NCBI GenBank assembly: GCA_022865305.1
Contig: JALHSP010000127.1
Span: 62,001-126,000, forward strand
Direction of reading: 5' to 3'
Length of the DNA: 64,000 nt
DNA from: Bacteroidales bacterium
GTDB lineage: Bacteria > Bacteroidota > Bacteroidia > Bacteroidales > VadinHA17
Position numbers and translations under genes: made by a program. This document shows, piece by piece, positions 8,826-18,135 of the stretch; positions within the stretch are counted from its first letter, which is position 1; each line of letters starts with the position of its first letter. The notes beneath the pieces are model-generated. The model was not told where the DNA came from. It made no database searches and was given only the letters and a program-made list of their open reading frames with translations.

Positions 8826-11765
8826 TCATCTTTTAAGTGCCTGGTATAGAATCTCGACGGGATGCTGTGCGACCCTTCCGGTACCGTCCTTAATATGATG
8901 CCTGCAACTTGTGCCGGGTGCAGCAATCACAACCGACTCAGATGAACCTCTTACCTCAGGGAACAATACCATCTCACCGATTTTATTTGACAGGTCATAA
9001 TGTTCCTTTTCAAAGCCGAACGACCCTGCCATTCCGCAACATCCTGAAGGTATTTCTTTCACATAATAATTTACAGGAATTGAAAGCATTTCAATTGTGC
9101 TTGCAGAGGAGGATATTGCTTTTTGCTGGCAGTGGGCATGTAAAAGAATCTCCTTTTTTTCATTTGCGAATAGCTCCCTGCTGATCCTTCCGGACCGGAA
9201 TTCGCTGGCAATAAATTCATCAATAAGAAAGCTATTACCGGATATATTTATTGCGGCTTCTTTTAAATCTTCTCCTGCAAGATCGAGGTATTCATCCCTG
9301 AATCCAAGGATGGCAGAAGGTTCAATTCCGATCAGCGGGAAATCTTCTTTAATGAGATTTGAAAATACCCGGATATTCTTTCTGATAATACTTCTTGCTT
9401 TCCTGATCATCCCCTTTGACAGATATGTCCTCGCGCTTATTTCATGCCCGGTAATTACAACTTTATAACCTAAAGAGGTAAGTAACCTGATGGCAGCTAT
9501 CCCTGTCCCGGTATCATTATAGTTTGTGAATTCATCAACAAATAAGCAGACGGATCCTTTCGGTTCTTTTGGATTTAATGATGCCAGATTTTTCCTGAGC
9601 CACTTTTTAAATGTGGTGTTATATAATAATGGTATGGATCGTTGTCTGGCAAAACCAACCATTTTTTTAAGTATGCCGGAAGTAAATCTGTTCTTTATGA
9701 TAAAATTAAAGGCAGGAGGGAAGAGAGATCCAATTCTGTTAATAGCAGATATGTAAGCAATCAAAACTGTTCTGATAGGTATTCCGTGTTTATCGTACCA
9801 GTGCTGGAGGAATTCAGATTTTAATTTTGCAATATCAACACCTGACGGACATTCCGATTTGCATCCCTTACAGGCCAGACAAAGGTCAAGTATCTCATAT
9901 ATCTCTTTATGGTTCCACGGATTGCCGGTTTCATCTGAGAGAAACTCCCGTAAGATATTCGCCCTTGCTCTGGTGCAATTCTTTTCTTCTCCGGTAGCCA
10001 TAAAAGAGGGGCACATTGTTCCTCCGATTATCTCAGTTTTGCGGCAATCCCCCGATCCGTTGCACTTTTCAGCTGCCCGCAAAATCCCGTCTGTTGAAGA
10101 AAAGTCAAATATTGTACTGATATCCGGCGATTTCATGCCAGGCACATATCTCAGGAAGGTATTCATCCGAGGAGTATCGGTGATTTTCCCCGGATTAAGA
10201 ATATTGTCCGGATCCCAGCTTTTCCTGACTTCTTTTAAAAGATTATAGTTATGTTCACCGATAATAATGGGAATAAATTCACCTCTGAGTCTGCCATCCC
10301 CATGCTCGCCACTCATTGATCCTCTGTACTTTTTAACAAGCTTCGCCGTCTCAATTCCCAGCGTCCTGAACAAGTCTACATCGGCAGGATCCTTCAGGTT
10401 AAGTACAGGCCGCATGTGAAGTTCACCGGACCCTATATGTGCATGGTATACAGCTTCTTTACCATAAACAGACAATATCCTCTCAAACTCTTCAATATAT
10501 TCCGGCATCTGCTCAACTTTTACAGCAGTATCCTCGATAAGTGAAACCGGTTTAGAATCCCCTTTCATATTGGTGAGAACTCCAAGCCCGGCTTTCCGTA
10601 ATTCCCAGACTCTGGAAATATCTTTCCCTTTAATGACAGGGAAAGAGTATCCGAAACCTGCTTCCTTCAGTTCATTTATCATTTCAGAGGAAACAGCATC
10701 AATATCCTCAGGTCTGTCCCTGACAAATTCAACAATTACTATTGCACCGGGGTTGCCGACAAGAAAGAATCTGTTTTTTTGCTGCCCGATGTTATTTTCG
10801 GTCAGATCCAGAATCCTGTTATCCATCATCTCAACGGCAGAAGGACGATACTTTAGAGCAATCAGATTCGCTTTGAAAGCTTCATTCCGGTTCTTCAGGT
10901 GAACACAGACAAGAGCTTTGTTCGCTGGTGGCAGACTGACCAGATTAAGTTTCATTTCTGTTATTATCGCCAGCGTTCCCTCGGAACCTGCAAGTAATTT
11001 ACAGAAGTTAAACTTCCTGTCTGACTTTTCTTCAAATATTTCACTGTTTAAAAGAAGGTCCAGTGCATATCCTGTATTTCTTCTTGGTATTCCAGGATCG
11101 GGATAGCCTTCCCTTATATTATCCCTGTTAACCTTGTTATCCAGAAGTTCTTTTATTTTGCGGTAAATATCACCTTCCAGATTCTGCAGAAGACATTTCT
11201 CATTAAAAGCAGCCTTATCGACAGGCCCGAACAGGGCTTCACTTCCATCACTTAAAAGCGTTTTCAGCTCGATGGTATGGTCCCTGGTAGAACCATAAAT
11301 TATGGAATGCAAGCCACAGGCGTTATTGCCAACCATACCTCCCAGATTGCATCTGTTTGATGTTGAAGTTTCAGGAGCAAAGAATAATCCCGTATCCTTA
11401 AGCTTAAGGTTAAGTTCATCCAGCACAACCCCCGGTTCAACCCTTACCCACATCTCTTCTTTATTTATTTCGAGTATCTTTTTCATATACCGCGAAATAT
11501 CGACGATAATTCCTGAACTTACAACCTGACCTGCCAGAGATGTTCCTGCAGCCCTGACAGTCACACTTGTCTTCTCTTTTTTTGCAAATTCCAATACCTT
11601 TCTGATATCCTGCATTCCTTTAGGCCATACCACAGCAACAGGCATTTCCCGGTAAACGGAGGCATCGGTGGAATAAATAGTTCTTGTTATACGATCGTAT
11701 TTCAGATCGCCTTCAAGAGTATCACCAAGAGTTTCCAGCCGGGAGTATAGTGTATCTGTTTCCAT
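8826..11765 (-). CDS. FAD-binding and 4Fe-4S-binding oxidoreductase (D-lactate/glycolate dehydrogenase-like, GlcD-GlpC fusion)
   Basis: A 979-residue fusion of a GlcD-like flavoprotein with a GlpC/CCG-type iron-sulfur module. The start METDTLYSRLETLG (11765) is where homology begins; the upstream in-frame extension is not family-like. The FAD_binding_4 domain covers about residues 45-270 (PVAVVWPKG, VRAAGTSLAGQ, VGNNACGLHS) and the FAD-oxidase C domain runs to about 560 (GEHGDGRLRGEFI). Then come Cys motifs for Fe-S centres (CNGSGDCR, CLACKGCKSECPSGVD) and two CCG-type segments (HCQQKA, SGCCGMAGSFGFEKEH). Such enzymes oxidise D-2-hydroxyacids such as D-lactate at the membrane surface and pass electrons to quinone or another carrier. 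Substrate is not determined by the sequence. Its position next to the acetate and butyrate genes fits lactate use. Confidence 0.88.
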   Translation of the reverse strand: METDTLYSRLETLGDTLEGDLKYDRITRTIYSTDASVYREMPVAVVWPKGMQDIRKVLEFAKKEKTSVTVRAAGTSLAGQVVSSGIIVDISRYMKKILEINKEEMWVRVEPGVVLDELNLKLKDTGLFFAPETSTSNRCNLGGMVGNNACGLHSIIYGSTRDHTIELKTLLSDGSEALFGPVDKAAFNEKCLLQNLEGDIYRKIKELLDNKVNRDNIREGYPDPGIPRRNTGYALDLLLNSEIFEEKSDRKFNFCKLLAGSEGTLAIITEMKLNLVSLPPANKALVCVHLKNRNEAFKANLIALKYRPSAVEMMDNRILDLTENNIGQQKNRFFLVGNPGAIVIVEFVRDRPEDIDAVSSEMINELKEAGFGYSFPVIKGKDISRVWELRKAGLGVLTNMKGDSKPVSLIEDTAVKVEQMPEYIEEFERILSVYGKEAVYHAHIGSGELHMRPVLNLKDPADVDLFRTLGIETAKLVKKYRGSMSGEHGDGRLRGEFIPIIIGEHNYNLLKEVRKSWDPDNILNPGKITDTPRMNTFLRYVPGMKSPDISTIFDFSSTDGILRAAEKCNGSGDCRKTEIIGGTMCPSFMATGEEKNCTRARANILREFLSDETGNPWNHKEIYEILDLCLACKGCKSECPSGVDIAKLKSEFLQHWYDKHGIPIRTVLIAYISAINRIGSLFPPAFNFIIKNRFTSGILKKMVGFARQRSIPLLYNTTFKKWLRKNLASLNPKEPKGSVCLFVDEFTNYNDTGTGIAAIRLLTSLGYKVVITGHEISARTYLSKGMIRKARSIIRKNIRVFSNLIKEDFPLIGIEPSAILGFRDEYLDLAGEDLKEAAINISGNSFLIDEFIASEFRSGRISRELFANEKKEILLHAHCQQKAISSSASTIEMLSIPVNYYVKEIPSGCCGMAGSFGFEKEHYDLSNKIGEMVLFPEVRGSSESVVIAAPGTSCRHHIKDGTGRVAQHPVEILYQALKR

Positions 11766-12051
11766 TTTGCAGTTTCGATCTGCTAAATTAAAAAAATGAA
11801 GGACTAACGTCCAAACAAAATGGAATGTTTCAAACCGTCGGTTAAAACGGACGGTAATTGAATTCATTGTTAAATAATATTACCAGACAGAAATACAAGA
11901 TAAAATCAATCCTGATCGTCGCACTCAAGAAATCTTGCAGACTTTATTAACCTATTATTTCAAAGAAAAATACAAAATTTTTTGCAGACACAAATGATGG
12001 TTAGTTTATATTAAAAAAATCCATATCTGAAAATTTTCGTGCATGACAAAA

Positions 12052-12083
12052 TTGTTTATTCGAACTTTTTTTTCGTACATTTA
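12052..12083 (+). promoter_or_regulatory. Probable pta promoter
   Basis: TTG at 12052-12054 and TACATTTA at 12076-12083 are separated by 21 bases, close to the Bacteroidota layout TTG-N19-23-TAnnTTTG. It lies in the 355-base space between the divergent FAD/Fe-S oxidase and pta, which otherwise shows no gene; it is AT-rich and contains no recognised operator. Confidence 0.5.
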
Positions 12084-12120
12084 GAAAAAAATGTCGGATA
12101 TTTTAAAATATTGATATTCA

Positions 12121-13125
12121 ATGGAATTATTAGATAGTATCAAACTTAAAGCCCGGAAACAAAATAAAAGAATTGTCCTGCCTGAGGGATACGAGGAGCG
12201 AACCATTAAGGCAGCCGATATAGCACTAAACGAAAAGCTGGCACAGATTATTTTAATCGGGGATCCGGCAGAAATAATGTCACATTCAGCCAGGCTTGGA
12301 TTGAAAAATATTTCCGGAGCAACAATAATTAATCCCAGATCACATGAGAAAAAGGATCACTACATTGATATGATGGTCGAGATCCGGAAAAGCAAAGGCA
12401 TGACAAAAGAAGAAGCATCAAAGCTCATCGAAGATCCTCTTTATCTTGGTGTTCTTATGATCAAAAACGGAGATGCTGATGGTGAGGTATCTGGTGCAGA
12501 TCATGCCACAGGAGTCGTATTAAGACCAGCTTTCCATTATGTAAAAACTGCTCCGGGTATTTCAGTTGTTTCTGGTGCGTTTATTATGATACTTCCCGAT
12601 AAAAGCTTCGGTGAAAATGGCGTCCTCATTTTTGCCGACGGTGCGGTGCATCCAAATCCGACTGACAAAGAGCTGGCAGAAATTACAGTTGCAACAGCAC
12701 ATACTGCAAGAGCAATTGCAGGTTTCGAACCGAGAATTGCCCTGCTGAGCTTTTCCACTAAGGGAAGCGCGAAACATGAACTGGTTGATAAAGTAATCAG
12801 TGCAACAAAAATAGCAAAGGAGATGGCTCCTGATCTTATGATTGATGGTGAACTGCAGGGAGATGCAGCTCTCGTTGAAGCTATAGGACAGAAAAAAGCA
12901 CCCGGGAGCAAAATTGCCGGGAGGGCAAATGTACTTATCTTCCCTAATCTCGATTGCGGGAATATCGCATATAAACTTGTCCAGAGACTGGCGCATGCCG
13001 AAGCTATCGGTCCTATACTTCAGGGTATGGCAGCACCGATAAACGATCTTTCAAGAGGATGTTCAGTAAACGATATTGTCAGTATGATAGCAATAACATC
13101 AAATCAGGCAGCCGGTAAGAAATAA
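12121..13125 (+). CDS. pta: Phosphate acetyltransferase
   Basis: Pta interconverts acetyl-CoA plus phosphate with acetyl phosphate plus CoA. At 334 residues it is the short form without the N-terminal P-loop/DRTGG domain. Landmarks: RIVLPEGYEERTIKAAD near residue 20, AQIILIGDP, DGEVSGADHATGVVLRPAF near 120-140, PNPTDKELAEI, LLSFSTKGSAKHE, DGELQGDAALV, NVLIFPNLDCGNIAYKLVQRL. It starts an array of five same-strand genes (pta-ackA-ptb-ptb-buk) with gaps of only 8-36 bases, so they probably form one operon for acyl phosphate formation and substrate-level ATP gain. Confidence 0.96.
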   Translation: MELLDSIKLKARKQNKRIVLPEGYEERTIKAADIALNEKLAQIILIGDPAEIMSHSARLGLKNISGATIINPRSHEKKDHYIDMMVEIRKSKGMTKEEASKLIEDPLYLGVLMIKNGDADGEVSGADHATGVVLRPAFHYVKTAPGISVVSGAFIMILPDKSFGENGVLIFADGAVHPNPTDKELAEITVATAHTARAIAGFEPRIALLSFSTKGSAKHELVDKVISATKIAKEMAPDLMIDGELQGDAALVEAIGQKKAPGSKIAGRANVLIFPNLDCGNIAYKLVQRLAHAEAIGPILQGMAAPINDLSRGCSVNDIVSMIAITSNQAAGKK

Positions 13126-13154
13126 TTAATAACTTCTTTAATATATATCACAAA

Positions 13155-14366
13155 ATGATCGTCCTCGTTTTAAATTGCGGAAGCTCTTCAATAAAGTACC
13201 AGTTATTCAAAATGTCAGATGGGTGTGAGATGCTTGCCAAAGGGCTTTTGGAACGTATTGGATTGAATGAGAGTATCTTAACTCACAAACCCACCGGAGG
13301 TGAAACTTATAAGGTTATTACTGATATTCCCGACCACACCACCGGCATCAATATAGTAATGGATGTTTTGTGCGATCCGAAAAGAGGCGTTATAAAAAAT
13401 GTCAACGAAATCAAAGCTGTTGGTCACAGGGTCGTGAATGGAGGCGAAAATTATAAAGAGAGCGTTCTGATTGATGATGATGTTAAGAAAGACGTTGAAG
13501 CCTGCATCGAACTGGCTCCACTTCATAATCCTGCTAACCTTAAAGGAATATTGTCAGTGGAAAAGCTTATTCCGGGTGTACCGCAGGTTGCTGTTTTTGA
13601 CACTTCGTTTCATCAAACAATGCCTGATTATGCGTATATGTATGCAATCCCGTATGAATACTATGAAAAGTATCGGATCAGAAAATACGGATATCATGGT
13701 ACAAGCCATAAATTTGTTGCAGCCAAAGCCGCAAAAATCCTCGGTAAAAACATTAAAGATCTGAAAATTATAACCTGTCATCTGGGTAACGGAGCCTCCA
13801 TAACGGCAATAAACCACGGTGAATCAATAGATACATCTATGGGATTCACACCTGTCGACGGACTTATAATGGGAACACGTACCGGAGAGGTTGATCCTGG
13901 AGTGCTTGTTTATATAGCTGATAAAGAGCATCTTAATGTCACCGACGTTAATAACATGATAAATAAAAAGAGCGGAGTATTCGGTATTTCCCAGATATCT
14001 TCGGATATGCGTGACCTTGAAACTGCAGCTGAAGCAGGGAATAAAAAAGCAATACTTGCTCTGAAAATGTATGCATATAAAGCTAAGAAATTCATTGGCT
14101 CATATATTGCCGCATTAAACGGGACTGACCTTCTTGTATTTACCGGTGGAATAGGGGAAAATGACTTTACCATGAGAAAAATGATCTGCTCAGACATGGA
14201 AAACCTGGGAATATTATTTGATGATAAGGTTAATTATGGCTCCAGGGGTAAAGACCTTATTATTTCGAAGCCCAAATCAAAAGTGATTGTGATGGCTGTA
14301 ACAACTGACGAAGAATTTGTCATTGCTTCTGACACACGTTATATCGTTGAACATCAAACAGTCTGA
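13155..14366 (+). CDS. ackA: Acetate kinase
   Basis: AckA makes ATP and acetate from acetyl phosphate. 403 residues, typical length. The actin-like ASKHA fold is marked by VLNCGSSSIKYQLF at the N-terminus, VGHRVVNGG, VAVFDTSFHQTMP with the nucleotide-side Asp, KYGYHGTSHKFV, CHLGNGASI, DTSMGFTPVDGLIMGTRTGEVDPG and LVFTGGIGEND. It lies 29 bases after pta. Confidence 0.97.
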   Translation: MIVLVLNCGSSSIKYQLFKMSDGCEMLAKGLLERIGLNESILTHKPTGGETYKVITDIPDHTTGINIVMDVLCDPKRGVIKNVNEIKAVGHRVVNGGENYKESVLIDDDVKKDVEACIELAPLHNPANLKGILSVEKLIPGVPQVAVFDTSFHQTMPDYAYMYAIPYEYYEKYRIRKYGYHGTSHKFVAAKAAKILGKNIKDLKIITCHLGNGASITAINHGESIDTSMGFTPVDGLIMGTRTGEVDPGVLVYIADKEHLNVTDVNNMINKKSGVFGISQISSDMRDLETAAEAGNKKAILALKMYAYKAKKFIGSYIAALNGTDLLVFTGGIGENDFTMRKMICSDMENLGILFDDKVNYGSRGKDLIISKPKSKVIVMAVTTDEEFVIASDTRYIVEHQTV

Positions 14367-14391
14367 AAATTAACCTTAAAAGCTGAATTAA

Positions 14392-15294
14392 ATGGTACTA
14401 AAAACTCTCTCTGAACTGAAAAACATTATTGCAGGCGGACCGAGGAAGAAGCTTATTCTTGCAGCTGCACAGGATCAGCATTCTTTAGGTGCAGTGATCA
14501 GAGCATGGAAGGATAATATTATTGAACCAATCCTTATTGGTGATGAAGAGGGTATCCGGAAAATCTGTGCCGAAAACAATTATGATATTACCGGGCTCAC
14601 TATTATCCATGAACCTGATCTGGAGAGATCGGTTGAAACATCTGTTAAAATGGCCAGCAACAAACAGGCTGATGTTCTGATGAAAGGGAAAGTTGGAACT
14701 TCAACATTGCTTAAGTGCGTTCTGAATAAGGAATGGGGATTGCGGACTGGTAATCTTCTGTCGCATTTTGCTCTTTTTGAAGTTGAAACGTATCATAAAG
14801 TTATTGCCGTTACCGATGTGGCAATGAATATTGCTCCAAATCTGAAAGAAAAAATAGCTATCATTAACAATTCCGTAGCATGCCTTGTAAAACTAGGATA
14901 CAATATGCCAAAAGTCGCGATTCTCGGAGCAGTCGAAATGGTTAATGAAAATATGGAAGCAACTCTCGATGCAGCACTTCTTTCAAAAATGAACCAGCGC
15001 GATCAGATCAGGAATTGCATAATTGACGGACCGCTTGCGTTTGATAATGCTGTAAGCCTCGAAAGCGCCCAGCTTAAAGGGATCAGAAGTGAAGTTGCAG
15101 GTGATACTGATCTGTTACTTATGCCGGATATTGAGGTTGGGAACGTTTTATACAAATCGATGGTCTTTTTTGCAAAAGCAAAAGTTGCATCTTTGATTCT
15201 CGGAGCCAGGGTACCCATTGTACTGACATCAAGATCTGATTCAGAACAGGCAAAATACGACAGTATACTTCTATCTGCAGCAGCCAGCAAATAA
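14392..15294 (+). CDS. ptb: Phosphate butyryltransferase, first of two tandem paralogues
   Basis: A 300-residue member of the Pta/Ptb fold with the Ptb layout: KLILAAAQDQHSLGAVIRAW near the N-terminus, PILIGDEEG, ADVLMKGKVGTSTLLK near residue 95-110, AVTDVAMNIAPN, VAILGAVEMVNENM, DGPLAFDNAVS and C-terminal PIVLTSRSDSEQAKYDSI. Ptb interconverts butyryl-CoA (or branched acyl-CoAs) with the acyl phosphate. It and the next gene are clearly homologous but well diverged, so this is an old duplication. Together with buk it gives butyrate or isobutyrate/isovalerate plus ATP. The real acyl substrate cannot be read from sequence. Confidence 0.88.
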   Translation: MVLKTLSELKNIIAGGPRKKLILAAAQDQHSLGAVIRAWKDNIIEPILIGDEEGIRKICAENNYDITGLTIIHEPDLERSVETSVKMASNKQADVLMKGKVGTSTLLKCVLNKEWGLRTGNLLSHFALFEVETYHKVIAVTDVAMNIAPNLKEKIAIINNSVACLVKLGYNMPKVAILGAVEMVNENMEATLDAALLSKMNQRDQIRNCIIDGPLAFDNAVSLESAQLKGIRSEVAGDTDLLLMPDIEVGNVLYKSMVFFAKAKVASLILGARVPIVLTSRSDSEQAKYDSILLSAAASK

Positions 15295-15301
15295 AGATAT
15301 T

Positions 15302-16204
15302 ATGATCAGAACCCTTGATCAGATGGTCGAAAGGGTGCTGTCACTTGAAAAGAAGCACCGCATCGCTGTTGCCTGGGCACAGGATAAAAATACTATCAAT
15401 GCTATTAATAAGGCTGTAGCAAATGGCTTCACAGAAGCCATCCTGATTGGAAAACCGCAGGAAATTGTAAATACCTGTAAAGCAGCCGGCGTTGATAGTA
15501 AATTATTCAATATTGTAGAGAGCGACGATGAGATTAATGCTTCCAGGGAAGCGGTTCGGTTAGCCAAAACGGGTATCGCTGATATCGTAATGAAAGGTCT
15601 TGTCGGAACAGATAAATTTCTTAAAGCTGTAATGGACAAAGAAACAGGACTGATGCTGCCAAATGCCATACTGAGCTATGTAGGCGCACTTGAAATACCT
15701 GCTTACCATAAGCTTCTTTTCATTACCGATCCGGCAGTCATTCCATTCCCTGACCTTGAGCAGAAAATTTCAATGGCAGGATACGCAATTGAAATGGCAG
15801 TCAGGTTTGGAATTAAAAAACCCAGGATAGCGTTGATTGGTGCCTCTGAAAAAATCAGCCACCATTTTCAGAATTCTGTCGATTATTCTGTAATGTGTAA
15901 AATGGCGGAGTTGGGACAAATTAAAAATTGCATAATGGATGGCCCTCTTGATCTCTTCCTTGCCTGTGATAAGAAAAGCGTTGAGATTAAAGGAGTGAAT
16001 ACACCGGTTAACGGTGAAGCTGACATTCTTCTATTTCCTTCGCTTGAATCCTGCAATCCTTTCTATAAAGGACTTATGCTCTTTGCACAGGGTGAAATTG
16101 CCGGTTTGATAAGGGGAACACAAAAGCCCGTAATCGTAATGTCAAGAAGCGAAAGTGAAAAATCAAAGTACTATTGTATCGCACTTTCCTGCCTTATGGC
16201 ATAA
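15302..16204 (+). CDS. ptb: Phosphate butyryltransferase, second tandem paralogue
   Basis: Also 300 residues and collinear with its neighbour: RIAVAWAQDKNTINAINKAV, AILIGKPQEI, ADIVMKGLVGTDKFLKAVM, FITDPAVIPFPDLEQK, IALIGASEKISHHFQNS, DGPLDLFLA, DILLFPSLESCNPFYKGLM and VIVMSRSESEKSKYY. It begins 7 bases after the first copy ends. Keeping both in one operon suggests different substrates or a heteromeric enzyme. This copy sits directly before buk and is the better candidate for the classical Ptb partner. Confidence 0.88.
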   Translation: MIRTLDQMVERVLSLEKKHRIAVAWAQDKNTINAINKAVANGFTEAILIGKPQEIVNTCKAAGVDSKLFNIVESDDEINASREAVRLAKTGIADIVMKGLVGTDKFLKAVMDKETGLMLPNAILSYVGALEIPAYHKLLFITDPAVIPFPDLEQKISMAGYAIEMAVRFGIKKPRIALIGASEKISHHFQNSVDYSVMCKMAELGQIKNCIMDGPLDLFLACDKKSVEIKGVNTPVNGEADILLFPSLESCNPFYKGLMLFAQGEIAGLIRGTQKPVIVMSRSESEKSKYYCIALSCLMA

Positions 16205-16239
16205 ATATGGAATAGTTATTCAGAAATTACCTTTTCAAA

Positions 16240-17316
16240 ATGTCAAAACGCTTTATCCTGGCTGTTAATCCCGGCTCAACGTCAACAAAATTTGCTCTCT
16301 TTGAAGAAGAAACATTGGTTTTTGAAAAAACTCTTCCACATTCTTTTCAGGAGATTTCAGGTTATGAGAAAATAACTGACCAGCTTCATTTCAGGAAAGA
16401 CCTGATAATGAAAGAGCTCGAGGAAAAGAAAACTGATTTTGACAGAATCGCTGCAGTTGTTGGGAGGGGAGGTCTGGTAAAACCCATTGAATCCGGAATA
16501 TATGAGGTTAACGAAAAGATGAAGAGCGACCTTAACTCCAGACTTCTTGGTCAGCACGCAAGTAACCTTGGCGGGTTGATTGCAGATGATATCGCTTCAG
16601 GATTGCCGAACGCTAAAGCGTATATAGTAGATCCTGTTGTAGTTGATGAATTACAGCCTATGGCAAGAATCTCAGGACACCCTGAAATAGAACGGATTTC
16701 AATTTTTCATGCATTGAACCAGAAAGCCATAGCACGAATGTATGCTGCTTCAGTTGGCAAAAAGTATGAGAAATTAAACCTGATAATAGCACATATGGGC
16801 GGAGGTATCAGCGTTGGTGCACACAGAAAAGGGAAGGTAGTGGATGTTAATAATGCCCTCCATGGGGATGGTCCGTTTTCTCCGGAACGGTCAGGAAGCC
16901 TTCCTTCAGGACAACTGGCTGATCTATGCTTCAGTGGCAGATTTACTCATGCTGAAATAAAATCGATGATTAACGGAAAAGGAGGAATGGTAGCTTACCT
17001 TGGAACAAACAGTTTTAAAGAGGTTTGCAAAATGGCTGAAAGTGGCGATCAGAAAGCGATTCTGGTCAGGGATGCTGCTGCATACCAGGTTGGAAAAGAG
17101 ATAGGAGCATTGGCCGCTGTCCTTGGCGGAAAGGTTGATGCAATAATCCTTACCGGAGGATTGGCTTACCAGAATTCACATGTTGCGCGTATAAAATCGA
17201 TGGTTGATTTCATTGCAGAAGTAGTGGTCTATCCCGGTGAAGATGAAATAAAATCGCTTGCTTTTAATGGCCTGCTGGCCCTCGACGGTAAAATTGAGAT
17301 AAAAGTGTATTCCTGA
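16240..17316 (+). CDS. buk: Butyrate kinase (or branched-chain fatty acid kinase)
   Basis: A 358-residue ASKHA acyl kinase of the Buk type: AVNPGSTSTKFALFEEE at the N-terminus, AAVVGRGGLVKPIESGIYEVN, DPVVVDELQPMARISGHPEI, FHALNQKAIARMYA, LIIAHMGGGISVGAHRKGKV, GPFSPERSGSLP, and C-terminal AIILTGGLAYQ. It converts butyryl phosphate and ADP to butyrate and ATP. It closes the five-gene acyl phosphate operon; the following SDR gene is convergent. Confidence 0.95.
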   Translation: MSKRFILAVNPGSTSTKFALFEEETLVFEKTLPHSFQEISGYEKITDQLHFRKDLIMKELEEKKTDFDRIAAVVGRGGLVKPIESGIYEVNEKMKSDLNSRLLGQHASNLGGLIADDIASGLPNAKAYIVDPVVVDELQPMARISGHPEIERISIFHALNQKAIARMYAASVGKKYEKLNLIIAHMGGGISVGAHRKGKVVDVNNALHGDGPFSPERSGSLPSGQLADLCFSGRFTHAEIKSMINGKGGMVAYLGTNSFKEVCKMAESGDQKAILVRDAAAYQVGKEIGALAAVLGGKVDAIILTGGLAYQNSHVARIKSMVDFIAEVVVYPGEDEIKSLAFNGLLALDGKIEIKVYS

Positions 17317-17346
17317 GAAATTGCCACCTTCATATAGCAATTTATC
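17317..17346. terminator. Possible bidirectional terminator between buk and the SDR gene
   Basis: GAAATTGC and GCAATTT form a 7-bp stem around a 13-base loop in the 45-base space between convergent genes. AT-rich and weak. Confidence 0.35.
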
Positions 17347-17361
17347 ACAAATGATCGGGGA

Positions 17362-18057
17362 TCATGGATTTGAAAATGCCACAGGTATAACCTTGCCGTT
17401 GAAGAATTTATTTCCTTTCAGAGCAAAATCAACAATAAATTCAGCCATCTCCCTTGCGCCAACCGGAGCTGTGTATCCCGGAAAAGCTTTTACGAACATT
17501 TCAGTCTGAACTGAACCCAGTGCCAGGCAATTCACAATTATCCCTTCCTGGCTGAATTCCTCTGCAAGGCACTCTGAGAGACAAGATAATGCTGCCTTGG
17601 AAGCACTGTAATAAGATAATCCCCTGAATTTGGCACTTCCCTGAAAACCGCCCATACTTGAAATATTAACGATATGAGATCCCTTTTTCATAAATGGTCT
17701 AACTGTACGGATTACTGAAGCAGGTCCGAAAAAATTCGTTTCCATCAGCCTCCTTGCCTCACTGTTTTTAAAATCAGTAAAATCTTTAACAACTATTGAT
17801 CCTGCATTATTTATCAGAATATCAATATTTGTAAAATAGCTGCAGACCCCCTTTATAAATGACTCCAGATGATCATCTAAATCTGCAAGATCAATCGAAA
17901 GAGTTTTGATATTACCATGTACTGCACTGTCTGAAAGACGTTTAAGCGCACTTTTGTTTCTTCCGGTCACCAGGACATGATTGCTTTTTTCACCTGCAAG
18001 CAGAAGGACGATCTCTTTTCCAATACCCCTGGTACCTCCGTTGACTATTATATTCAT
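17362..18057 (-). CDS. SDR-family NAD(P)-dependent oxidoreductase
   Basis: A 231-residue short-chain dehydrogenase. The start MNIIVNGGTRGIGKE (18057) places the nucleotide-binding GGTRGIG right at the N-terminus as the family expects; the longer upstream frame adds an unrelated tail. NNAG follows near residue 82, the catalytic Ser in NISSMGG near 130, and YYSASKAAL gives the Tyr-x3-Lys pair near 150. Substrate unknown. It is convergent with buk and divergent from the outer-membrane-like gene at 18136. Confidence 0.88.
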   Translation of the reverse strand: MNIIVNGGTRGIGKEIVLLLAGEKSNHVLVTGRNKSALKRLSDSAVHGNIKTLSIDLADLDDHLESFIKGVCSYFTNIDILINNAGSIVVKDFTDFKNSEARRLMETNFFGPASVIRTVRPFMKKGSHIVNISSMGGFQGSAKFRGLSYYSASKAALSCLSECLAEEFSQEGIIVNCLALGSVQTEMFVKAFPGYTAPVGAREMAEFIVDFALKGNKFFNGKVIPVAFSNP

Positions 18058-18135
18058 TTTTTTCCCTGGTATATTATTGAGAATGATTTTTTCGTTTATT
18101 TGTATCTGACATTTCAAAGTTACAAAATTGTAATC

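Noticed and set aside
12537-12996. Long minus-strand frames inside pta
   Set aside because: Antisense shadows of a well-conserved gene.
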